Shown: positions 15,524 to 23,403 of the stretch, in pieces
How positions within the stretch are numbered: position 1 is the first letter of the stretch
How the letters are laid out: the number at the start of each line of letters is the position of its first letter
DNA from: Clostridium sp. C8-1-8
GTDB taxonomy: Bacteria; Bacillota; Clostridia; Clostridiales; Clostridiaceae
Direction: 5' to 3'
DNA: 34,525 nt
Assembly (NCBI RefSeq): GCF_009928445.1
Contig: NZ_JAABNO010000042.1
Coordinates: 1-34,525 of the forward strand
Notes under the pieces: generated by a model
The model's database searches: none
What the model saw: only the letters and a program-made list of their open reading frames with translations
Told to the model about the DNA's origin: nothing
Made by a program: the position numbers and the translations under genes

Positions 15524-16312
15524 ATGGATGATATATTATTTGGAATGCCAACCTTAATAGAATGTGATAGCTTAGAGGAATGTGTATTTTTATGTAATAG
15601 GTTGGGCTTGGATTTTATTGAGATAAATATGAATATGCCTCAGTATCAACAAGGTAACATGGACATAGGAAATATAAGAGAATTGATGAAAAATAATAAT
15701 ATATTTTTCACTTTGCATATGGATGAGAATCTAAACATATGCGATTTTAATGAAGCGGTATCAAAGGCATATTTAGAAACAGTGAGCTTTGCTATAGAAA
15801 CTTCTAAGAAGCTGAAGATACCTGTTATTAACATGCATATGAATAAAGGCGTATATTTCACACTACCATCAAGAAGAGTATATCTATTTGAAAAATATAA
15901 GAAAACATATCTAGAAAAATTACTTGTGTTTAGAGAGTTATGTACAAATTTGATTGGTGAAGAAGATATTAAGATTTGCATAGAGAATACCGATGGTTAC
16001 GAAGCTTTTCAAGAAGAAGGAATTGAGTTACTTCTTGAAAGTAAGGTGTTTGCATTAACCTACGATATTGGACACAATCATGGTATTGGTAATAAAGATT
16101 CATCATTTATTAGCAAAAATATTGATAGACTAATTCATATGCATGTACATGATGCTATAGGTAGTAAGAATCACCTAGCTTTAGGTACAGGTGAAATTGA
16201 TATACTTTCCAAACTAAACCTTGCCAAAGAAAAGAATTGTAGATGTGTCCTAGAGACAAAGACAGTAGAGGGACTTAAACAATCTGTTAAATACATTAAT
16301 TCATATTTTTAA
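15524..16312 (+). CDS. AP endonuclease 2 / xylose isomerase-like TIM-barrel protein
   Basis: 262 residues from ATG 15524, selected because AAAGGA at 15509-15514 is nine bases away; ATG 15518 is too close, and the frame extends back inside the ABC gene. Barrel motifs with likely metal ligands are visible: GLDFIEINMNMP, INMHMNKGVY, ICIENTDGYE (Glu), TYDIGHNHG (Asp, His), HMHVHDAIG (His), LALGTGEIDI and CVLETKT (Glu). Family members are sugar-phosphate isomerases/epimerases or endonuclease IV relatives. The pairing with an exporter and no sugar genes points to an unusual substrate, which is inference only. Confidence 0.8.
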   Translation: MDDILFGMPTLIECDSLEECVFLCNRLGLDFIEINMNMPQYQQGNMDIGNIRELMKNNNIFFTLHMDENLNICDFNEAVSKAYLETVSFAIETSKKLKIPVINMHMNKGVYFTLPSRRVYLFEKYKKTYLEKLLVFRELCTNLIGEEDIKICIENTDGYEAFQEEGIELLLESKVFALTYDIGHNHGIGNKDSSFISKNIDRLIHMHVHDAIGSKNHLALGTGEIDILSKLNLAKEKNCRCVLETKTVEGLKQSVKYINSYF

Positions 16313-16321
16313 ATGAGGACC

Positions 16322-16369
16322 TGTTAAAGTATCATGTTGAAATTAAGTGATCAGTCATCGGATGATTAG
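16322..16369. repeat. 48-bp dispersed repeat, copy 1
   Basis: Starts TGTTAAAGTA and contains CATGTTGAAATTAAGTG. It matches 34458-34505 at 44 of 48 positions by direct count. It lies ten bases after the TIM-barrel gene. Probably the end of a mobile or extragenic repeat element. Confidence 0.7.
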
Positions 16370-16416
16370 TTGTAGGGAAGCTAGAATTTATAAACTATAG
16401 GGTTATGAGTGAGTAA

Positions 16417-16456
16417 AGAGTATGATAGAAATCTTAATCTATCATGCTCTTTTTTT
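16417..16456 (+). terminator. Intrinsic terminator of the ABC/TIM-barrel operon
   Basis: AGAGTATGATAGA pairs with TCTATCATGCTCT over an eight-base loop, followed by TTTTTT. The rest of 16457-16660 holds nothing recognisable. Confidence 0.8.
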
Positions 16457-16668
16457 GTCTATAGCTAAATAAAGTTTGTTGATATCTAAACCTAGTGAAT
16501 TCAAGAGTTTATAAAAGTCATTTAGGGTGAAATGTAAAAAAATAAAAATATGTCGTCTGTAAAATTTTCTTGTATCCATTCATAAAGTCAGTTGTGCAAA
16601 AAGCATAATTAAGAGTGGCGCTTCAAGGATGTTTTTTCCTATAAACTTAAAATTCAGCTAAAAACATA

Positions 16669-16732
16669 TTTACAAATAATAAAGCCTATTATAAAATGGT
16701 ATACGTTAAGTAAATGATTTACACTGTGTAAA
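16669..16732 (+). promoter_or_regulatory. Candidate promoter and palindromic TetR operator of the MFS/tetR pair
   Basis: TTTACA at 16669-16674 and TATAAA at 16690-16695 are 15 bases apart, which is short. The perfect palindrome TTTACAC-T-GTGTAAA at 16718-16732 lies just before the ribosome binding site. The expected target is the TetR protein encoded by the second gene. Confidence 0.5.
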
Positions 16733-16746
16733 CTATGGAGGGCATA

Positions 16747-17949
16747 ATGATTAATAAAGTAAATAAAAACAAATACCCGTTGCTAATTTTGATGCTTAAT
16801 TTATTTATAGCACTATTAGGTCAGGGAATGGTGATTCCTATATTACCTGATTATTTAAGGCAGTTTGATGCTGGTGGTTCTGCAGCTGGGTATCTAGTTG
16901 CAGCTTTCGGAGCTGCGCAATTTTTATTTTCACCAATTGGCGGAAGACTTTCAGATAAATATGGAAGAAAGAGATTGATATTAGGTGGTTTATTTTTAAC
17001 TGTTATTTCTGACTTTATATTTGCTGTTTCTCATGTATTGTTGGAACTTTATATTGCGCGTTTTATAGGTGGTATTGGCTTAGGTTTAATGGTGCCTTCG
17101 GTTCTAGCTTATGTTGCAGATATGACTACAAAGGAAACTAGAGCAAAAGGCATGGGGTATTTAAGTGCCTCAATGAACTTAGGTATGGTACTTGGGCCTG
17201 GTATTGGAGGAATTGTAGCACAGCTTGGAATAAGAGTACCATATTTTTTTGCTTCTGCATTAGGTCTTGTTGCAACAGTTCTCACAATAATACTGCCAGA
17301 AACACTTTCTCTAGAAAGAAGAACTAAGGGAAATGGTGGCAAAAAGGAAGATTCTATAGCCAAACAGCTTGTTCAGTCGGTGCATACACCATATTTTAAG
17401 TATCTGCTTTTGATTTTTGTAATGACTTTTGGACTAGTGAATTACGAAACTGTATATTCTTTATATGTAAAACAAAGATATGGACTAGCAACTGATAAAA
17501 TATCTATATTAATAACTCTTGGAGCGGTAATAGGTATTGTAACTCAAGTTGGACTTATTGATAAAGTAATCAAAAAGTTTGGTGAATATAAATTGATAAA
17601 ATTTTCTCTTGTATTTTCTGCTATGGCTTTATTTTTGATGCTTGTGAAGGTTAATTTCCTATATCTTTTAGTTATTTCTTCAGTATTTTTTGCATTTAAC
17701 TCCTTCTTGAGACCTACAGTAAATACTTTGTTAGCTAATGAAGCTGGAGATCAGCAGGGGTTTGTTTCAGGGCTGAATACTACTTATACAAGTATAGGAA
17801 ATGTACTTGGTCCAATACTTGCAGGAAACCTGTTTGACAAACATATAAACTTACCTTATACTGTGGGAGGTTTCATATTACTTGGAACTATATTTTTAAC
17901 TAAGCAAACAAAGAAACCACTTGTGAGTGAGGATGTTTATAATGAGTGA
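16747..17949 (+). CDS. MFS drug/proton antiporter-type exporter
   Basis: 400 residues from ATG 16747, with GGAGG five bases upstream, preferred over ATG 16735 which overlaps that ribosome binding site. It has twelve hydrophobic segments. The loop 2-3 motif GGRLSDKYGRKRLIL and the helix 5 motif C (LGMVLGPGIGG) mark the drug:H+ antiporter group that exports drugs or toxic compounds. The downstream tetR gene overlaps it by eight bases, so exporter and regulator form one self-controlled unit. The native substrate cannot be told from sequence. Confidence 0.85.
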   Translation: MINKVNKNKYPLLILMLNLFIALLGQGMVIPILPDYLRQFDAGGSAAGYLVAAFGAAQFLFSPIGGRLSDKYGRKRLILGGLFLTVISDFIFAVSHVLLELYIARFIGGIGLGLMVPSVLAYVADMTTKETRAKGMGYLSASMNLGMVLGPGIGGIVAQLGIRVPYFFASALGLVATVLTIILPETLSLERRTKGNGGKKEDSIAKQLVQSVHTPYFKYLLLIFVMTFGLVNYETVYSLYVKQRYGLATDKISILITLGAVIGIVTQVGLIDKVIKKFGEYKLIKFSLVFSAMALFLMLVKVNFLYLLVISSVFFAFNSFLRPTVNTLLANEAGDQQGFVSGLNTTYTSIGNVLGPILAGNLFDKHINLPYTVGGFILLGTIFLTKQTKKPLVSEDVYNE

Positions 17950-18580
17950 TACCTGGCATCAAAATGTAAAAAATAAAAATCGTGAAGAAATAATAACTGC
18001 AGGTAGAGAATTATTTCTAAGGCATAATTTTATAAATGTAAGCATAAAAGATGTTTGTGAGTTAGCAAAGGTCAGTAGAGTGACCTTTTATAAGCACTTT
18101 AAGTCAATAGAGCAGCTAATATTTGAAGTACAGATAGATATACTAAAAAATATGACAGAATTTATAAAAGAGAATTCAAAGGATGGAATAAGTGGAAAAG
18201 ATAAGCTGGAGAAGATGCTTTATTCTTGGGTAAACTTTGCTAAAGAAAATAAAGATCAAATGAAGTTTATCACTCTTTTTGATTTGTATTATGAGGCTTA
18301 TGATTCAAATGAAGAACTAAAGATAAGCTATGAACAGTTCGTTAAAACTGATAATAAATACTTTTTAAATGCTCCAATACTACAAGGTATGAAAGAAGGA
18401 ACTTTTAGAGAGGATTTAAATGCAGTAAAAACAGGTTATTATATATTTCAAACTATCATGGGAGTCTTACAAAGGATGAGCTATACAAAAATTCCTGAAG
18501 ACTATGAAATGGTTACTTTTGATGACATCGCAAAATCTGTAATAGATATGATTATAAGTTCCATAAGCAATAGAGATTAA
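17942..18580 (+). CDS. TetR/AcrR-family transcriptional regulator
   Basis: 212 residues. ATG 17942 is chosen over upstream in-frame codons because GTGAGG lies ahead of it; it overlaps the exporter stop. The N-terminal helix-turn-helix is clear: REEIITAGRELFLRHNFINV, SIKDVCELAKVSRVTFYKHF. The C-terminal ligand-binding half (residues about 60-212) is helical. Likely represses its own operon through the palindrome at 16718 until a substrate of the exporter binds. Confidence 0.85.
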   Translation: MSDTWHQNVKNKNREEIITAGRELFLRHNFINVSIKDVCELAKVSRVTFYKHFKSIEQLIFEVQIDILKNMTEFIKENSKDGISGKDKLEKMLYSWVNFAKENKDQMKFITLFDLYYEAYDSNEELKISYEQFVKTDNKYFLNAPILQGMKEGTFREDLNAVKTGYYIFQTIMGVLQRMSYTKIPEDYEMVTFDDIAKSVIDMIISSISNRD

Positions 18581-18668
18581 ATTAGTATGTTCAAAAAAGA
18601 CATAAACAATAAAAAAATATATTGTCTGTGAGAATTTCTACACATAGGTTCAGAAGAAGCAGATGGAT

Positions 18669-18707
18669 AAAAGACGCACTGAAGAAAAAACTTTCAGTGC
18701 GTCTTTT
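18669..18707. terminator. Bidirectional terminator between tetR and sspH
   Basis: AAAAGACGCACTGAA and TTCAGTGCGTCTTTT form a perfect 15-base stem with A and T flanks that work in both directions, between convergent genes. Confidence 0.9.
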
Positions 18708-18719
18708 ATGCTAGTAAAA

Positions 18720-18899
18720 TTATTGTTCTTGTAAAGAGTCTAATGAAACTTCTTGTCTATTGGTAGGTTCACTTATTGGGTGAATACATGCTTTAGATTC
18801 ATTAGAATCTACACTCTCGATATATACTGGCTGGCCGTTACAAGTTACATCTATCATCTCTTCTGAATTAAGAATCTGTTGCGCTCTTTTTGCATCCAT
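18720..18899 (-). CDS. sspH: H-type small acid-soluble spore protein
   Basis: 59 residues on the minus strand with GAAGGAG upstream of the ATG. MDAKRAQQILNSEEMIDVTC, then NGQPVYIESVD, ACIHPISEP and the end SLDSLQEQ follow the SspH pattern (MDxKRAxxIL-S---I-V-YNG-PV-I--V). The family's usual length is also about 59 residues. These proteins are made in the forespore and kept in the spore core. The gene shows that the organism forms endospores. Confidence 0.9.
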   Translation of the reverse strand: MDAKRAQQILNSEEMIDVTCNGQPVYIESVDSNESKACIHPISEPTNRQEVSLDSLQEQ

Positions 18900-19006
18900 A
18901 CTAAAGTCTCCTTCACAATTTAATTGGCTTAATTGACAATAGTATTTTTACTTAAATTTTATAAAATATTCTATAATCCTATCTTAATAGGCAACCTTAA
19001 TTTTTG

Positions 19007-19462
19007 TTAGACAACAGGGTATATTCTGAAGAATATAGCTCTAGCGATAGGACCAACAATAATTAACTGAAGAGGTAAAGCACATATAAAGTTTTTCCAT
19101 AGAGAGCCTATAAAAACTAACGGTAACTCTGAGTTTATCCCTTGATGCATTGTAGAAACAATCAGTGTTATTGAAAAACACATGCCACATACCATAAAGA
19201 ATGAGGTAAGCAATATCTTTTTTATAAGTGGAGAATTTTTGTCCACTAACTTTGAAACAAAAAACTTGGCAATCTTACCAACTATAAACCAATCTATAAT
19301 TAAAGCAATACATAGAATAGGTAAGAATCCCACTAGTACATCTTTCACTAAAGTAGAGGTAATTCCTTCCCTAAGTAATACATTATAAATAGACATACCA
19401 AAGACCATTAAAGCAGCGCAGATTAGTGTAAATATAAAATTTTCTTTTTTGTTCTTTCCCAT
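19007..19462 (-). CDS. DUF2798 membrane protein
   Basis: 151 residues with AAGGGAG upstream of the ATG. Two similar halves each carry two membrane helices: FIFTLICAALMVFGMSIYN and LLTSFFMVCGMCFSITLI each start a half, and both end in an interrupted hydrophobic helix with PI (FLPILCIALIIDWFIVGKIA; LPLQLIIVGPIARAIFF). This duplicated pattern is that of DUF2798 proteins, of unknown function. The gene diverges from a MarR-type regulator, which probably controls it. Confidence 0.8.
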   Translation of the reverse strand: MGKNKKENFIFTLICAALMVFGMSIYNVLLREGITSTLVKDVLVGFLPILCIALIIDWFIVGKIAKFFVSKLVDKNSPLIKKILLTSFFMVCGMCFSITLIVSTMHQGINSELPLVFIGSLWKNFICALPLQLIIVGPIARAIFFRIYPVV

Positions 19463-19483
19463 TAAAAAAACTCCCTTATTATC

Positions 19484-19550
19484 ATATTGTCACCTTGGTT
19501 GACGATTTATTCTATCACGAGGTTGGTGAAAATGTCAACCGGGATGACTA
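19484..19550 (-). promoter_or_regulatory. Promoter of the DUF2798 gene with operator-like repeats
   Basis: On the minus strand TTGACA (19533-19538) and TAGAAT (19509-19514) are 18 bases apart, a good vegetative promoter. It is flanked by GGTTGAC/GTCAACC-type half sites: GTCACCTTGGTTGAC downstream, and GGTTG with CCAACC around the -35 box. These are likely binding sites for a repressor, plausibly the divergent MarR protein. Confidence 0.6.
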
Positions 19551-19690
19551 TTTAATTTTGTTTAAAGAAAGGTTATAATGAAATAAACCATATGAAAATA
19601 ATATATAATTGTATTAAAACTTAATTAATTATCTTGAATAATTAGGTGAAGTAGCATTATTTTTTATGGGCATATTACATAACAGTGTGT

Positions 19691-19708
19691 AAGTATAAAT
19701 TTATACTT
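19691..19708. promoter_or_regulatory. Perfect 18-bp palindrome upstream of the MarR-type gene
   Basis: AAGTATAAATTTATACTT lies 55 bases before the start codon. MarR dimers bind such palindromes and often control their own gene. It differs from the half sites near 19484-19550. Confidence 0.45.
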
Positions 19709-19763
19709 TTATATTTTAGCTGTTTGGCAAAATAGAAATCTTATTTTTAGAGGTGTATTGATA

Positions 19764-20195
19764 ATGAAGGAATACCTAAAAGAACTTAACTTGATAGATT
19801 TAGTAAGTGAAAAGCATAAAAAACTAAGAAGCGAAATAATGAAACGTTGGTTAGACAAAGATGGAGAAGAAATAACCGATACTGAGGCACACTTCTTAGC
19901 TATGTTAAATAAAAGCAGTATGACCATAGCTCAGACTGCTAGAAAAATAAAAGTATCTAGACAGGCTGCTCATAAATGCGCTATGAAATTAATTGATGAA
20001 GGATATATAAAAGTAATTCCTATAGAAGGAAATAAGAAAGAAAAGTTAGTTTTATTAACGGAAAAAGGCAAGTCTTACTGCGATGAAATGTTAAAAATAA
20101 AAGAACAAGTAGAAGATGAAATTAGCGCTAGGATAGGAAAAGATAGAATCGAAGCCTTGAAAGAACTCCTTAGAACTGACTGGATTGAAGAGTAA
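19764..20195 (+). CDS. MarR-family winged-helix regulator
   Basis: 143 residues from ATG 19764 with AGAGGTG eight bases upstream; TTG 19758 is in frame but too close to it. The winged helix lies at residues about 40-100: LAMLNKSSMTIAQTARKIKV, SRQAAHKCAMKLIDEGYIKV, then the wing PIEGNKKEKLVLLTEKG. Flanking helices would make the dimer. Probable target: the divergent DUF2798 gene and itself. The ligand is unknown. Confidence 0.8.
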   Translation: MKEYLKELNLIDLVSEKHKKLRSEIMKRWLDKDGEEITDTEAHFLAMLNKSSMTIAQTARKIKVSRQAAHKCAMKLIDEGYIKVIPIEGNKKEKLVLLTEKGKSYCDEMLKIKEQVEDEISARIGKDRIEALKELLRTDWIEE

Positions 20196-20479
20196 GCAGT
20201 AATAAAGATATAGGTTAGTATTAATTAGCATAGCTAAAATAGTTAAATACAATATTTGATTGATGAAATTAGATTTTTTGTAAAATATTATTTAATGAAA
20301 ATTAAAATTAGATTAAAAAACAGTTCTTTGTGTCTAAAAATGTAGAATGCGGGAAGAAAATAGTTTATAATGAAATTGAGTGAAAATTCAGTGAGTTATT
20401 GAAAATATTAATGGAGGATGGCTATTTATATCTTTGATTTCGTTAGTAGGACAAACTATTTAACTAAGGAGGGACTATA

Positions 20480-22663
20480 ATGAAACTAAAAAAAATTAGT
20501 GGAGTTTTAGTAGCTGCCATGGTATTGTCTTCATCATTTGGTTGGACAAGCTACGCAACTACAAAAGGACAAAATGTTAGTACAACAACTGATCAAAGTG
20601 GAACAAAGAGGTACATAATAAAATTCAAAGCCAAAAGTACAAATGGTAATCAAATAGTTTCAAAGTATAATGGTAAGTTTAGACGTCAGTTTAAAAATGT
20701 TGATGCAGCTGTTGCTGATATTACAGCACAAAATCTTGCAAAGATTAAGAGTGATCCTAATGTAGCATATGTAGAAGAGGATCATGTGGTAAAGGTAGCT
20801 GCAACCACCACAAGCACTCAGACCAATTGGGGTGTTACAGATATTGGGGCACCAGATTCTTGGCAGTCAGGGTTAACTGGTAAAGGAATTAAGGTTGCAG
20901 TTATAGATACTGGTGTTGCTACTCATTCAGATCTAGCTATTGCTGGAGGAACAAATGTAATAAGTGGTGCTGGTACAACTTCTTATGCTGACGATAATGG
21001 TCATGGTACACATGTTGTGGGAATAATAGGAGCTAAAGGAATTGATGGTGGAGTAGAAGGTGTGGCACCAGATGCTTCAATCTATGCTGTAAAGGCTCTT
21101 GATTCAACCGGAAGTGGATATACTTCTGATATAATTTCAGGAATAGACTGGGCTATTGACAATAAGATGGACATAGTTTCCATGAGTTTGGGCTCAAATG
21201 AGTCGGATATATCACTACAAAATGCAGTTGATACTGCTTATAATTCAGGAATACTAGTAGTTGCTGCTGCTGGAAATGATGGAAGTGCTGATGGAAGTGG
21301 AACTAGTATTGACTACCCAGCAAGCTACTCGTCTGTTATAGCAGTAGGTGCTGTTGATTCTTCGAATACCAGAGCATATTTTTCTTCCACAGGAAGTAAG
21401 CTAGAAGTAAGTGCTCCTGGAGTTAATGTACTAAGTACATATTTAAATGGTGGATATGCTCAAATGAGTGGAACTTCCATGGCAACACCTTTTGTTGCTG
21501 GAGATTTAGCGTTGCTAAAGCAAAAGTATCCAACTTATACTAATGTGCAGCTTAGAAATCTTTTAGATAGTGGAACTGTTGACTTAGGTACTTCTGGTAG
21601 AGATTCTTTATATGGGTATGGTTTAATTAAAGCTCCTACTGGTACAAGCCAAGTGGTTATGCCTAGCGCTCCAGTAGCTAATGTAGCTTCAGGAAGCTAC
21701 ACATCTGCTCAAACTGTTACTTTAACTGATTCTACTCCAGGTGTTTCTATATACTATACACTAGATGGAACTACGCCTACAGCAAGTAGTTCGTTATATA
21801 CTTTGCCTATTACAATTAGTTCAACTGCCACATTGAAGGCTGTAGCAATAGATAGAAATGGTAATACTTCAAGTTTACTAAGTAATACTTATACAATAAT
21901 AGTACCTGTTGTTTTACCAGCTAAACCAGTAGCGACCATGCCAACTGGAACCTACAATTCAGCTATATCTGTTGCTTTAAGTGATAAAACTACTGGAGTT
22001 TCTATTTACTACACTGTAGATGGTTCAATGCCTACTGCAAAAAGTAATTTATATTCTACTCCAATTACTATAGGAGCAACAGCAACTTTAAAGGCAGTAG
22101 CTATAGATTCAAAAGGAAATGCTTCAGAAGTTCTTACAGTAAATTATAAGATAAACAATGCTATAACAATACCTACACCAACTGCAAGTGTTCCAGCTGG
22201 AACATATAAAGCGCCACTATTTGTACAGCTCTACTCAAAGTATCCAGGATATTTGAAGGCTTATTATACTTTAGATGGAAGTACTCCTACTACTAAGAGT
22301 ATTCCATATGCAGGATTTATAAGTATCAATAGTTCATGTACTTTAAAAGTTATTACTGTTGATATTTATGGCAATACTTCAGGAGTATTAAGTAATCAAT
22401 ATACTATTATTAAGCCTCCTGCAAATCCTATAATCAGCCAAAGAAGTGGTGTTTACAAGGTAGCGCAAACTGTTACTTTAAGCGATAGTACTCAAGGAGT
22501 GTCTATTTACTATACTTTAGATGGAACTGTTCCGTCTGCTAAAAGCAACTTATATACTGGTGCTATCACAATAAAAAGTACTGCCACTTTGAGAGCAATT
22601 GCTATAGATAAGAGTGGAATTACTTCTAATATAGTATCAGAGACTTATATTATTAGAAAATAG
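20480..22663 (+). CDS. Secreted subtilisin-like (S8) protease with four C-terminal chitobiase-type repeats
   Basis: 727 residues, AGGAGGG upstream. A signal peptide (residues 1-27, ending SYA) is followed by an I9-type prodomain (about 43-105; RYIIKFKAKST, VAYVEEDHVV). The S8 domain spans about 117-375, with the triad Asp143 (VIDTG), His175 (NGHGTHVVG) and Ser333 (SGTSMATP), and the oxyanion Asn266 (AAGND). From about 395 to the end are four repeats of about 80 residues, each with IYYTLDGTTPT / IYYTVDGSMPT, LYT-PITI--TATLKA-AID--G, as in CHB_HEX_C beta-sandwich domains. No S-layer or sortase anchor is seen, so the repeats probably bind wall or carbohydrate. Monocistronic. Confidence 0.93.
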   Translation: MKLKKISGVLVAAMVLSSSFGWTSYATTKGQNVSTTTDQSGTKRYIIKFKAKSTNGNQIVSKYNGKFRRQFKNVDAAVADITAQNLAKIKSDPNVAYVEEDHVVKVAATTTSTQTNWGVTDIGAPDSWQSGLTGKGIKVAVIDTGVATHSDLAIAGGTNVISGAGTTSYADDNGHGTHVVGIIGAKGIDGGVEGVAPDASIYAVKALDSTGSGYTSDIISGIDWAIDNKMDIVSMSLGSNESDISLQNAVDTAYNSGILVVAAAGNDGSADGSGTSIDYPASYSSVIAVGAVDSSNTRAYFSSTGSKLEVSAPGVNVLSTYLNGGYAQMSGTSMATPFVAGDLALLKQKYPTYTNVQLRNLLDSGTVDLGTSGRDSLYGYGLIKAPTGTSQVVMPSAPVANVASGSYTSAQTVTLTDSTPGVSIYYTLDGTTPTASSSLYTLPITISSTATLKAVAIDRNGNTSSLLSNTYTIIVPVVLPAKPVATMPTGTYNSAISVALSDKTTGVSIYYTVDGSMPTAKSNLYSTPITIGATATLKAVAIDSKGNASEVLTVNYKINNAITIPTPTASVPAGTYKAPLFVQLYSKYPGYLKAYYTLDGSTPTTKSIPYAGFISINSSCTLKVITVDIYGNTSGVLSNQYTIIKPPANPIISQRSGVYKVAQTVTLSDSTQGVSIYYTLDGTVPSAKSNLYTGAITIKSTATLRAIAIDKSGITSNIVSETYIIRK

Positions 22664-22696
22664 AAAAGTCGAATATATTAAGTGTTAATCATTAAT

Positions 22697-22730
22697 CTCA
22701 CTGAAGTAGTCTAGCTTCGGTGAGTTTTTT
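22697..22730 (+). terminator. Intrinsic terminator of the protease gene
   Basis: CTCACTGAAG and CTTCGGTGAG with an eight-base loop, then TTTTTT. Confidence 0.85.
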
Positions 22731-22860
22731 CTGTGAAAAAACTTATAGCTAAAACTATATATAATACTGAGCGTATAATTACTTATTAGGGCATAAAGTA
22801 AAAATCATATATATTTGCCTACTATGCTTTCTTAATATATTATGGAAAGACAGAGGGATA

Positions 22861-22894
22861 AAAAAGTCACTGAAGGAAGCTTCAGAGACTTTTT
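22861..22894. terminator. Second terminator-like hairpin
   Basis: AAAAAGTCACTGAAG and CTTCAGAGACTTTTT form a near-perfect stem usable on both strands. No gene lies directly before it on either strand. Confidence 0.6.
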
Positions 22895-22952
22895 ACTTTA
22901 TCAGCGAAAATTAAGATAACTTATGATATAATTACTAATAATTATAGGTATC

Positions 22953-23140
22953 CAGCTTCAACTATTAATTTATGCATGCCAGATACCAACCAGAGGCTGG
23001 GATTATCGAAAATGTATAAATTAAGTTCTCATAAAGGATAGCTATTTAGGGAGCCAACATCAACAATTAAGTTTTGTATGTAGCAAAAATGTTCAGAAGT
23101 CATGATTTTCGAACATGCATAACTTAAGTTTTTGTAATAG
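22953..23140. repeat. Tandem pair of imperfect hairpin repeats
   Basis: Two units of about 85-90 bases (22953-23037 and 23052-23140) begin alike (CAGCTTCAACTATTAATTTA; CAACATCAACAATTAAGTTT). They end alike (CGAAAATGTATAAATTAAGTT; CGAACATGCATAACTTAAGTT). In each unit the start and end are roughly complementary, so each would fold into a long hairpin; unit 1 has an internal CCAG-AGG-CTGG. No ORF. May be a mobile extragenic repeat or a small RNA. Confidence 0.45.
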
Positions 23141-23213
23141 AATCCTATAATTGTATAATTTAAAAGTTTATGAAACTTAAATCAGTAAAGTTACAACAGA
23201 TAAGATAATTATA

Positions 23214-23312
23214 TAAAGATTAATTAAAGAGTTCCTATATAGAAACTTAATAGTTGAGTCAGAAACTCTATATAGGGTTCACAGCTCGAATTTTAAGTTA
23301 TACTAATCTTTA
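23214..23312 (+). ncRNA. Structured leader candidate upstream of the HAM1-like gene
   Basis: Outer stem TAAAGATTA (23214-23222) with TAATCTTTA (23304-23312) encloses a second stem CCTATATAGA (23234) with TCTATATAGG (23267). It lies about 90 bases before the start codon. No known riboswitch core was recognised; it could be a leader or a repeat. Confidence 0.3.
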
Positions 23313-23403
23313 AAGTCTTACAAAATCTATTGCAAGTAAAACTCATAACTTAAAGTTTGATATTGTAACCCCATAGTATGATATAAGGAAAGGAATAAGT
23401 TTA

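Noticed and set aside
16735..16746. ATG 16735 as start of the MFS gene
   Set aside because: The ribosome binding site GGAGG overlaps these codons and is correctly spaced for ATG 16747.
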